Shown: one piece after another, positions 1-5,877 of the stretch
How positions within the stretch are numbered: the stretch's first letter is position 1
Layout of the letters: the number at the start of each line of letters is the position of its first letter
DNA from: an uncultured Collinsella sp.
GTDB lineage: Bacteria > Actinomycetota > Coriobacteriia > Coriobacteriales > Coriobacteriaceae
Direction of reading: 5' to 3'
Length of the DNA stretch: 8,896 nucleotides
Assembly (NCBI GenBank): GCA_902489295.1
Contig: CABTZM010000080.1
Span: forward strand, 1 to 8,896
Notes under the pieces: generated by a model
The model's database searches: none
Seen by the model: only the letters and a program-made list of their open reading frames with translations
Told to the model about the DNA's origin: nothing
Translations under genes and position numbers: made by a program

Positions 1-25
1 CTTGCCGTCCCCGCGCAAAAAGAGG

Positions 26-120
26 GAGTGTGAATCCCCCCCCTTTTTGCCCCCCGGGGGGGAAAAAAAGGGGGAGTTTCCCCACGCTCGTGATTTGAGT
101 GTCCAAAAATCCACGCTCGT
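26..120 (+). repeat. 95-bp palindromic intergenic repeat, copy 1
   Basis: This is copy 1 of an element found again at 894-988 in the same orientation, with the same length and no gaps needed to align them. The last 39 bp (82-120) match 950-988 at 37 of 39 positions. That part contains the 10-mer CCACGCTCGT twice (82-91 and 111-120), around the core TGAGTGTCCAAAAAT. The first part is an imperfect hairpin. Its left arm begins GAGTGTGAAT and runs into C8-T5 (36-48). Its right arm runs A7-G5 (63-74) and ends ACGCTC (84-89), with a C6/G7 apex at 50-62. The homopolymers are part of the hairpin arms. There is no coding capacity. It resembles REP/MITE-type dispersed repeats, but I do not recognise it as a named family. 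Confidence 0.7.
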
Positions 121-149
121 TCGGTCGGCGCATGTCTACGCAGCGTAGG

Positions 150-178
150 TTGTCGAGCCTGGCCTTCAAATGGATACT
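150..178 (+). promoter_or_regulatory. Candidate promoter of the HTH-desulfoferrodoxin gene
   Basis: A TTGTCG -35 (150-155) and a GATACT -10 (173-178) are separated by 17 bp, each matching 4 of 6 consensus bases. Transcription would begin near 185. That is downstream of the ATG at 170 and upstream of the ATG at 227, so it supports the later start for the gene. This is a motif-based prediction only. Confidence 0.4.
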
Positions 179-226
179 GACTGTCGAACCGGTTCACTCC
201 ATTTCTTCAATTTGATTGGACAGCCC

Positions 227-847
227 ATGAACCAGACACGGCAAACCAATGCCTCCCATACTTTTTTGGCGGCACATGCCATCAAGCGGCTGCGCGAAGA
301 GCGCGGCCTCACCCAGCGCGCCCTGGCGGAAAGCCTTGGCGTGACCGATAAAGCCGTCAGCAAGTGGGAATCCGGCCGCGGCCTTCCCGACATTTCCCTC
401 GTTGAGCCTTTGGCCCAGAGACTCGGCATAAGCGTGGCTGAGCTTTTGGCTGGTGACATTCGGGCCAACGCCAACCGTGCAGGCAATATGCTCAAAGGCG
501 TCTTTTACGTTTGCCCTATCTGCGGAAACGTTGTGCACGCGCTCGGAGAAGGCAGCTTTAGCTGCTGTGGCTCCACGATGTTTCCCCAGGAGGCCGAAGA
601 GCCGGACGCGGACCACGCCTTTTCCATCGAGCGCATCGAGGACGATTGGTACGTCACGCTCGATCATCCCATGACCAAGGATCACTACATTAGCTTTGTG
701 GCATATGCGACTATGGACGGCATCTGCTTTAAGAAGCTCTATCCAGAACAATCGGTGCAGCCGCGCTTCCATATTACCGGGCGCGGCAGGATATATCTTT
801 ACTGCAACCAACACGGACTCTTTACGTCGCTGACGCCTCGCAAATAA
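227..847 (+). CDS. XRE-type HTH regulator fused to a desulfoferrodoxin (superoxide reductase)-like domain
   Basis: The 206-residue protein has two modules. Residues about 19-75 form an XRE/Cro-CI helix-turn-helix (LTQRALAESLGVTDKAVSKW followed by ES-GRG). Residues about 93-204 resemble desulfoferrodoxin. The desulforedoxin-type iron site is visible as C96-x2-C99 and the pair C113-C114. The ligands of the catalytic Fe centre are also all apparent: H130, H147 (HPM), H153 (HYI), C193 and H196 (YCNQHG). The Glu-Lys pair that precedes the first His in classical enzymes appears to be Ala-Asp here. Desulfoferrodoxins reduce superoxide to peroxide. Joined to a DNA-binding domain, this one is more likely a redox-responsive regulator (inference). 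An in-frame ATG at 170 would add 19 residues, but the predicted promoter overlaps it. Neither start has a good Shine-Dalgarno. The gene stands alone and faces the RpiR gene tail to tail. Confidence 0.82.
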   Translation: MNQTRQTNASHTFLAAHAIKRLREERGLTQRALAESLGVTDKAVSKWESGRGLPDISLVEPLAQRLGISVAELLAGDIRANANRAGNMLKGVFYVCPICGNVVHALGEGSFSCCGSTMFPQEAEEPDADHAFSIERIEDDWYVTLDHPMTKDHYISFVAYATMDGICFKKLYPEQSVQPRFHITGRGRIYLYCNQHGLFTSLTPRK

Positions 848-893
848 CGGCTGTCTATCCGCCCTCCTCATGCGTTCCCGGGGGACCCAAAAT

Positions 894-957
894 GAGCGTG
901 GATAATCTCCCGGTTTTGGCCTGTGTGCGGGCTCAAAGTGGGAGATTATCCACGCTC
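894..957. repeat. Perfect 18-bp inverted repeat inside repeat copy 2
   Basis: GAGCGTGGATAATCTCCC at 894-911 is the exact reverse complement of 940-957, separated by a 28-nt loop (912-939). It would form a long stem in transcripts from either side of the convergent junction. No T-run follows it on either strand, so it does not look like an ordinary intrinsic terminator. It could still slow polymerase or stabilise 3' ends. Confidence 0.75.
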
Positions 958-988
958 GTTATCTGAGTGTCCAAAAATCCACGCTCGT
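894..988 (+). repeat. 95-bp palindromic intergenic repeat, copy 2
   Basis: This is the second copy of the element at 26-120, displaced by exactly 868 bp. Its 39-bp 3' tail (950-988) differs at only two positions and again carries CCACGCTCGT at both ends (950-959 and 979-988). The hairpin part is far more regular than in copy 1 and is listed separately. The element fills most of the gap between two convergent genes. It ends 2 bp from the last base of the RpiR stop codon (991-993 on the minus strand). Confidence 0.72.
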
Positions 989-990
989 CG

Positions 991-1845
991 CTACTTGAGT
1001 CCGGGCAGGCGGGGGTAGGGGAACGAGCGCTCTAAGAACTCGGAGCAGCGGGCGTAATCTTTGGCAAAGTAGCTGCTATAGAGCGAATCGAGTACGTATT
1101 GCACGGCGATATGGCTGGCGAACTGCGTGATGCGGTGCGTCATGCTCTCGTGGTCGCTTACCGTGAGATAGGCGGCAAAGCCGGGGTGAATGCGGGCACA
1201 GTACGGCGTGCCGATGACGATGACCGGGACATGTCGACTGCTAAGGATCGGCAAGATCTCCTTGAGGTTGGGGGCAAGGCCGCTGTAGGAGATGATGATT
1301 GCCACATGGTCGGGACCCGAGGCGAGTGCCGTGCGCACCTGCGCCTCGACGCTGTCGTGGCACGTCGCGCTTTTGCCGGCGGAAAGCAGGCGATCGCGGA
1401 ACATTCCCGCTGGATACAGGTTATGCGAGCCCGTGTAGATGTCCACGGTGCCGGCGCGCATGATGAGCTTGGCGGCGTGGTCGAGCTGTGCAGGGTCGAG
1501 CAGCTCCTGCGTTTCGGCCAAGGTGGTCTGGTAGAGCCCCTCCATGCGCTCCATCACCTGCGCAGGGGTGGAGGTGGCATCGAAGGGAAAGTTGATGTCC
1601 ACGTCGCGCCGGTTGCCCGCCTCGGTCGCCTGGCGGATGAGCTCGACCTTGAGGTCTTTGAAGCCCTCGAGGCCGAGCTTTTTGCAAAAGCGGTGAACGC
1701 TCGCGACCGAAACGTTGGCGCGCGCGGCAAATTCCTTAATGGAAAGCCCGCGCACATCCTCGCCCATGGCGAGGGCCGTTCGCCCAAGTTGTTGCTCGGT
1801 GGGGGTGAGGCTTTTGCCCTGCGTGATCTTCCGCCTGATATCCAT
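991..1845 (-). CDS. RpiR/MurR-family transcriptional regulator (HTH + SIS)
   Basis: The 284-residue protein has the usual RpiR size and layout. An N-terminal HTH_6 domain has its recognition region at about residues 35-57 (SIKEFAARANVSVASVHRF). A SIS sugar-phosphate-binding domain spans about 120-250, with TGSHN (138-142) and the phosphate-loop-like ISYSG (185-189). Members of this family sense phosphorylated sugars and control sugar or amino-sugar catabolism. AGGAG (complement of 1850-1854) lies 4 nt before the ATG and fixes the start. The gene follows the GH106-like hydrolase on the same strand after 166 bp with no clear terminator, so part of its transcription may be read-through. A role in regulating the hydrolase or the nearby PTS/GH1 genes is inferred from position. 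Confidence 0.9.
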   Translation of the reverse strand: MDIRRKITQGKSLTPTEQQLGRTALAMGEDVRGLSIKEFAARANVSVASVHRFCKKLGLEGFKDLKVELIRQATEAGNRRDVDINFPFDATSTPAQVMERMEGLYQTTLAETQELLDPAQLDHAAKLIMRAGTVDIYTGSHNLYPAGMFRDRLLSAGKSATCHDSVEAQVRTALASGPDHVAIIISYSGLAPNLKEILPILSSRHVPVIVIGTPYCARIHPGFAAYLTVSDHESMTHRITQFASHIAVQYVLDSLYSSYFAKDYARCSEFLERSFPYPRLPGLK

Positions 1846-1867
1846 ATGGCTCCTATGCGTTTGCGTC

Positions 1868-1892
1868 GCGATAAACCAATCATAGCGATAAA
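1868..1892. promoter_or_regulatory. Direct repeat GCGATAAA x2 upstream of the RpiR gene (possible operator)
   Basis: GCGATAAA occurs at 1868-1875 and again at 1885-1892, a 17-bp offset, within 50 bp upstream of the RpiR start codon. A TATGAT hexamer on the minus strand (complement of 1879-1884) lies between them and could be a -10, but I see no -35 at a suitable distance. The arrangement fits an autoregulatory site. This is suggestive only. Confidence 0.3.
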
Positions 1893-1920
1893 TAAAACGT
1901 TCGGCTTGGCTGGGAGTTTT

Positions 1921-1947
1921 GGTCCGCCGGTCTATGAACGACGGACC
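1921..1947. other. Inverted repeat between the hydrolase and RpiR genes
   Basis: Arms of 9 bp (1921-1929 and 1939-1947, GGTCCGYCG type, one mismatch) flank a 9-nt loop. Read on the minus strand, the hairpin is followed by A residues rather than T residues, so it is not a convincing terminator for the hydrolase. It could be an mRNA structure or a protein-binding dyad upstream of the RpiR gene. Confidence 0.35.
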
Positions 1948-2011
1948 GCTCGACGCTGCGCGGGCTCAACATAGGGGCGCTGTCCTTGTTGGGCCGTTTG
2001 CGCCCGGGGCG

Positions 2012-4603
2012 TTACCCGAGCACGCGTACGGGCCCCAAGAGACCGCTGGGCTCGGAGGGCTCGGTCATGCCGAACACGTCGGGGACGGCATGGTCGAGGG
2101 TGTTGATGATATCGATCGCAAGCGCGTGCTCGCCGGCCAAAAGCGCGCCGGCCTCAAAGCAGTAAGGCGGACAGATGCGCGTGCCGAGGGATTTGCCGTC
2201 GAGGGTGACGGTTGCGGTCTCAAAGACCTCGCCAAGGTCGATGACGGTGCGGGTGGCCGCTTCGCCCAGGACAAAGGAAGCCCGGTAGCGGAATGTGCCG
2301 GCCTTGCCGGGGAACTCGGCCGAGGAAAGGTCGTGCAGGTCTGCAAGCTCAACAGACTCGCCAAAGGCATCGGTGCCAGGGGCAGAGAAGGCAACCGCCC
2401 AGGGCCCGTCGACGCATGTGGCTTCGTCTTCGGCGGTTGCCACAGCAACGGAACCTGTAGCCCCAAGGACCACGATGCAGCTCTCGTAGGGAGCCAGCTC
2501 GAGCGTGCCGTCAAAGGCGGCGGGCTCGGTGCCGTTGAGCAGGTCGAGGCGCGCGCCTGCAACGGGTGTGCCGTCGGCAAGCGCAATCTGAGTGGAGATA
2601 CCCTGCTTGGGATGCTCGTTGACGAGCATCAGATAGGTCTCGCCCGCCCGCTCGTAGCGCAGTGCGCGCAGCCAGGGCTGGGGCTCGGCGCAAACCACGG
2701 TCTGCATGCCGGTGTTGGCAAGTGTGTCTGCGAGCTCGGTGGTCGCCAGGAGCTTGATGCCGGCGACCGCGGCTGCATCCAGGGAGGCAAAGCCCTCGCG
2801 ACCTGCAGTGTCACCGTCGTAGCGCTTGTTCGGCAACTCATCCAGCGCGTACACGGCAACACCTGCGGCTGCGGCACGCGCGGCAAAGTCGAGCACGGCT
2901 TCGCCGACAAACTCGGCTCCGGGCATCACCAGGCAGCGGTATGCCTGGCCGTTCACGCTAAAGCCGCTACCGTCTGCGGCAATTTCAACGGCATAGCGCC
3001 CTGCGTCCTCAAATGCCTCTGCCGGCACGATGTCAAAGTCGACCTGCGCGCGCATAAGCTCGGAGGCGGCATGCTGCATAAAGTTCGCCTCGCCTGCCCA
3101 CTCGGCGTCCGCATGGTAGAGAAGCGCCACCGGGGTCGTTGCGCGCCCGCCGCTCAGCAGGCTCGCCGTACGGTTCATGTAGCTCATAAGCTGCCCAAAG
3201 TGTGCAAACTGGGGGTTTTGGCCATGCGCATAGAAATGCGGCGGGCAGTCCCAGTCGGGGAAGGCGGCCATGCTAAAGGCATGCGGCACAAACCAATTGA
3301 CGCCGCGCACCAAAAAATGATCGGCGATCCACTTCATCTCGCGTAGGCCTTCGTGCCATCCAAATGCGCCAAAGACCTCGGCCATGCAGCGCCCCTGCTT
3401 TTTGGGGTCGAGGTGTGCTGCCGAGGAGCCCAGCTTGGGCAGCACGTAGTTATAGAACTCGAGGTCCCACACGCCGCGTCCGTAGCTGTGAAGGCCGCGG
3501 TCCATGCCGGGTACCAGCTGGTTGATCACGATGTCGACGCCCGCCATGTCCTGACCGCCCACGGCGCGGAAGTAGTGCCCGGCGCCCACGCCCAGGCGCG
3601 CGTGGCAGTCCTTGTCCTCGATAACGTGGCCGATGTACTGCACGCCGCGCGCGCGGCACCAGTCTCCGAGCTGGTCGCAGAAGCACTCCTTATAGAGGGT
3701 GCTCGCGATGTCCATATAGACGTGGCGTACGTGCGCGCCGGCCGGCTCGCGGTCCCACAGGTGCGGGAGCTCGGCCAGGTAGCGCTCGCCCAGTGCCGCG
3801 CGCAGGCGACGCTCAAGCTCGGCCGACCAGGGTAGGGGCGCGGTGGCCTTGCCGATGAGCGTGTCCGAGATGCCATCGGGGCCCGTGGTGCCCTTCTCGT
3901 TGGCAAATCCGGGCTCATCGGAGAAAAAGCCCAAGATGGTCTTGCCAAACTCATCGCCCAGATGCTCAAAATGCGGCTCGTAGACAGCATCGATGAGCTG
4001 CGCCACCGAGGCGCGGTCGACCATATTGATGTAGTCCTCGTTGTAGGAGGTCTTGCCGCTCGTGAACATCACGCATGCCTGCGTGAGGCCCGCAGGTGCA
4101 TCGAAGACCAGGCGGCTGGGGTTGCCGTCTGCATCGTCGATTACTCGGTAAGCGACGTCGACGGGGCTGCCGTCCTGCATAAATGTCACGCCGTAGAAGC
4201 GCTCCGTTTTGTCGAGCATGTTGGCGAGCGCGATGCTCGCGGCGGACGTGGGGCCCACGATGTCGAACGTGCGGTGCGTGAGCACGATCTTGCGGAGCTC
4301 GGGCACGGCCTCCTTGACGGCGCCGTTGGCAAAGCCCGTGGGGAAGTGCGCGTCGTCCAAGATCCAGAGCTTAAGGCCCAGCTGCCTGCACTCGTCAATG
4401 ACAAAGCGCAAGTCGCGCCACCAGCCCTCGCCGCAAAAATCGGGGTGTGGGCGGCTTTCGAGACAGACCTCGTGGATGTCGGCGCCGGCGATCTTTTCCA
4501 GATACTCGGCAATGGTCTTATGGCTCTCGCCCTTCATCCACAAAAACGGAAGCACGTGGTTGTCGTATGTGCCCTCGAGCACCTGCTGATAGTACGCGGT
4601 CAT
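2012..4603 (-). CDS. Cytoplasmic GH106-like glycoside hydrolase (alpha-L-rhamnosidase-like), substrate unknown
   Basis: The 863-residue protein has no signal peptide, so it should act on imported glycosides or oligosaccharides. The N-terminal half looks like a TIM-barrel hydrolase of the GH106-like group. It has LGLKLWILDDAHFPTG (75-90, resembling the 'YDExxxPSG' motif of that group), FFSDEPGF (226-233, E230), GHVIEDKD (325-332, E329), AEVFGAFGW (408-416, E409) and GVNWFVPHAFSM (434-445). E230, E329 and E409 are the candidate catalytic acids, but which pair acts is not decided here. Residues about 490-640 resemble a glutamine-amidotransferase-like accessory fold as in beta-galactosidases. Residues about 765-863 are a jelly-roll sugar-binding domain of GH2 type (TFRYRASF, VIDLGEVFETATVTLDG). 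An in-frame extension of 153 codons upstream is rejected because it crosses the promoter and the AraC gene. AAGGAGG just before the ATG sets the start. Confidence 0.75.
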   Translation of the reverse strand: MTAYYQQVLEGTYDNHVLPFLWMKGESHKTIAEYLEKIAGADIHEVCLESRPHPDFCGEGWWRDLRFVIDECRQLGLKLWILDDAHFPTGFANGAVKEAVPELRKIVLTHRTFDIVGPTSAASIALANMLDKTERFYGVTFMQDGSPVDVAYRVIDDADGNPSRLVFDAPAGLTQACVMFTSGKTSYNEDYINMVDRASVAQLIDAVYEPHFEHLGDEFGKTILGFFSDEPGFANEKGTTGPDGISDTLIGKATAPLPWSAELERRLRAALGERYLAELPHLWDREPAGAHVRHVYMDIASTLYKECFCDQLGDWCRARGVQYIGHVIEDKDCHARLGVGAGHYFRAVGGQDMAGVDIVINQLVPGMDRGLHSYGRGVWDLEFYNYVLPKLGSSAAHLDPKKQGRCMAEVFGAFGWHEGLREMKWIADHFLVRGVNWFVPHAFSMAAFPDWDCPPHFYAHGQNPQFAHFGQLMSYMNRTASLLSGGRATTPVALLYHADAEWAGEANFMQHAASELMRAQVDFDIVPAEAFEDAGRYAVEIAADGSGFSVNGQAYRCLVMPGAEFVGEAVLDFAARAAAAGVAVYALDELPNKRYDGDTAGREGFASLDAAAVAGIKLLATTELADTLANTGMQTVVCAEPQPWLRALRYERAGETYLMLVNEHPKQGISTQIALADGTPVAGARLDLLNGTEPAAFDGTLELAPYESCIVVLGATGSVAVATAEDEATCVDGPWAVAFSAPGTDAFGESVELADLHDLSSAEFPGKAGTFRYRASFVLGEAATRTVIDLGEVFETATVTLDGKSLGTRICPPYCFEAGALLAGEHALAIDIINTLDHAVPDVFGMTEPSEPSGLLGPVRVLG

Positions 4604-4607
4604 GGAT

Positions 4608-4614
4608 CCTCCTT
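4608..4614 (-). promoter_or_regulatory. Ribosome binding site deciding the hydrolase start
   Basis: On the minus strand AAGGAGG, a perfect Shine-Dalgarno, lies 4 nt before the ATG at 4603-4601. It decides the start against the open frame that continues upstream to 5062. Confidence 0.9.
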
Positions 4615-4642
4615 GGCTCGATCGATCTGCTGCATAGCACAG

Positions 4643-4671
4643 ATTATGGACGCGTCGGCGCGTTCTGCTAA
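4643..4671 (-). promoter_or_regulatory. Candidate promoter of the GH106-like hydrolase
   Basis: On the minus strand a TTAGCA -35 (complement of 4666-4671) and a CATAAT -10 (complement of 4643-4648) are separated by exactly 17 bp. Transcription would start near 4636, giving a leader of about 33 nt that includes the AAGGAGG site. An imperfect dyad ATCTG-N10-CAGAT (4625-4644) touches the -10 and the start point and could be an operator. Confidence 0.6.
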
Positions 4672-4674
4672 TAT
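4669..4674 (+). promoter_or_regulatory. Candidate -10 of the AraC gene promoter
   Basis: TAATAT is a good -10 hexamer, about 44 bp before the AraC start codon. No convincing -35 is present at 16-18 bp, which is typical of an activator-dependent or weak autoregulated promoter. The hexamer overlaps the -35 of the divergent hydrolase promoter (4666-4671), so the two should compete for polymerase. Confidence 0.4.
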
Positions 4675-4717
4675 CTGAATCACGACGAACTATGACCAAA
4701 TCAACGATTGGCAAGCC

Positions 4718-5710
4718 ATGGAGATCGACGAGCTCGATCGTAGGCTCAACGAACTGAGCGCCAGTGAGATCGCTTATAAAGACGGCATGGCATTTGATTG
4801 GTCGATTATGACCGAGCATGTCGAAATCGACGGATGCCCAGTGCGCAAGATTGGGCAGCCAGGGTTTGCCTATGCCCAGCCCGGCATGCCGCGTGGCCTG
4901 ACGATAAGGAAAAACTCGCGCTTTAATGCAGTTCCCGAGCACGTGCATGATTACGTGGAGCTGAGCTATGTGTATCGCGGACGCTGCCCGCAGACGGTGG
5001 CGGGGGAGAGGCTCGAGCTGGGCCGCAACGAGGGGCTTTTGCTCGACGCCCTCTGCCCGCATGCCGTGGCGGCGCTTGGTGAGGACGACATCATGCTGAG
5101 CATGACCGTTTCACGCTCTTTTTTGCGCCGGAGTCTCGAGTCGAGCCTCTCGCGCGAGAGCGCGGTCTCGCGGTTTTTGTTCAACGCGCTCAACAGCGAG
5201 ACGGACCATCGGGGCCATGTCCGTTTTCATTGCGGCGAGAGCCGTCGGATTCGGCGCTACATGCAGGAGATGCTCTGCGAGCTGTACGACCCGAGCCCCA
5301 ACGGTCCCGAGATCGTCTTGCGTCTGTTTCAGCTGTTTTTGGCCGAGCTCATGGATTGCTACGAGCGCGAGCTGGTGCGCGGCGCGGCGGACGGCGCAGC
5401 GGGGCCCACTGCCCTGGTGACGGGAATGCTTGGCTATATCGATCGCGAATTCGCTGCATGCTCCCTCGAGGGGATGGCGGCGGAGTTTGGCTTGAGCCCT
5501 AATTATGCGACGGCGCTCCTCAAGCGGCATGTGGGCAAGACCTTTAGGCAGCTTGTGCAGGAGCGACGCCTGGTACGTGCGGCCGAGCTTCTGCGCGGCG
5601 GCGCCACGGCCGGGGCGGCTGCGCATGCGGTGGGCTATGAAAACATGAGCTTCTTCTACCGTAAGTTTCACGACAAGTATGGCTGCACCCCCGCGGCATA
5701 CCGCCGGTAA
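4718..5710 (+). CDS. AraC-family transcriptional regulator with N-terminal cupin
   Basis: The 330-residue protein has an N-terminal sensing domain with a cupin-type metal/sugar pocket (PEHVHDYVELSYVYRG, about 73-88; H75, H77, E81). The C-terminal AraC double helix-turn-helix spans about 230-330. It includes SLEGMAAEFGLSPNYATALLK and ends in the family signature YENMSFFYRKF...YGCTPAAYRR. Such proteins usually activate glycan-use genes when a mono- or oligosaccharide binds. The gene is divergent from the hydrolase, whose promoter overlaps its own, and it is followed on the same strand by the GH1 gene, so both enzymes are plausible targets (inference). The start at 4718 has no good Shine-Dalgarno. 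A later in-frame ATG at 4787 is possible but would remove N-terminal sequence. Confidence 0.9.
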   Translation: MEIDELDRRLNELSASEIAYKDGMAFDWSIMTEHVEIDGCPVRKIGQPGFAYAQPGMPRGLTIRKNSRFNAVPEHVHDYVELSYVYRGRCPQTVAGERLELGRNEGLLLDALCPHAVAALGEDDIMLSMTVSRSFLRRSLESSLSRESAVSRFLFNALNSETDHRGHVRFHCGESRRIRRYMQEMLCELYDPSPNGPEIVLRLFQLFLAELMDCYERELVRGAADGAAGPTALVTGMLGYIDREFAACSLEGMAAEFGLSPNYATALLKRHVGKTFRQLVQERRLVRAAELLRGGATAGAAAHAVGYENMSFFYRKFHDKYGCTPAAYRR

Positions 5711-5864
5711 GCGCGGGGCGGATTGTCTTCGCTCCTTCGGTGTCAAAAAGTTTCAGCTGCAGCGCTGTTGCAGCGCGCGTCTGCGAAAAGAAGTGTCGGG
5801 TTTGGCACCCCTGCCCCTGCCTGTCGCGTGCGTGGGCGATACTCGGCCTATCGACCCGCAATGC

Positions 5865-5871
5865 AAAGGAG
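5865..5871 (+). promoter_or_regulatory. Ribosome binding site deciding the GH1 start
   Basis: AAAGGAG sits 6 nt before the ATG at 5878 and decides the start. The open frame continues upstream to 5740, but that extension (46 codons) is Cys-rich and unlike GH1 N-termini. The 167-bp gap after the AraC gene holds a small hairpin (arms 5762-5767 and 5771-5776) and no promoter I would call with confidence. Confidence 0.85.
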
Positions 5872-5877
5872 ATGCTC

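Noticed and set aside
1099..1974. Plus-strand open frame opposite the RpiR gene
   Set aside because: The minus-strand reading gives clear HTH and SIS domains with a ribosome site. The plus-strand translation gives none.
1919..3346. Long plus-strand open frame (475 codons) opposite the hydrolase
   Set aside because: It is antisense to a recognisable enzyme, has no known domain, is Gly/Val/Ala-rich as expected from the complement of GC-rich codons, and has no ribosome site.
3962..4678. Plus-strand open frame opposite the hydrolase N-terminus
   Set aside because: It is antisense to the GH106-like motifs and runs into the divergent promoter region. No domain is recognisable.
5762..5776. GCGCTG-TTG-CAGCGC hairpin between the AraC and GH1 genes as a terminator or antiterminator
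   Set aside because: The stem has only 6 bp and no T-run follows. It lacks the features of a BglG-type antiterminator site, and no antiterminator protein is present.
5802..5843. TTGGCA and GATACT as a GH1 promoter
   Set aside because: The two hexamers are 30 bp apart, far beyond the usual 16-18 bp, and neither has a partner at the right distance.
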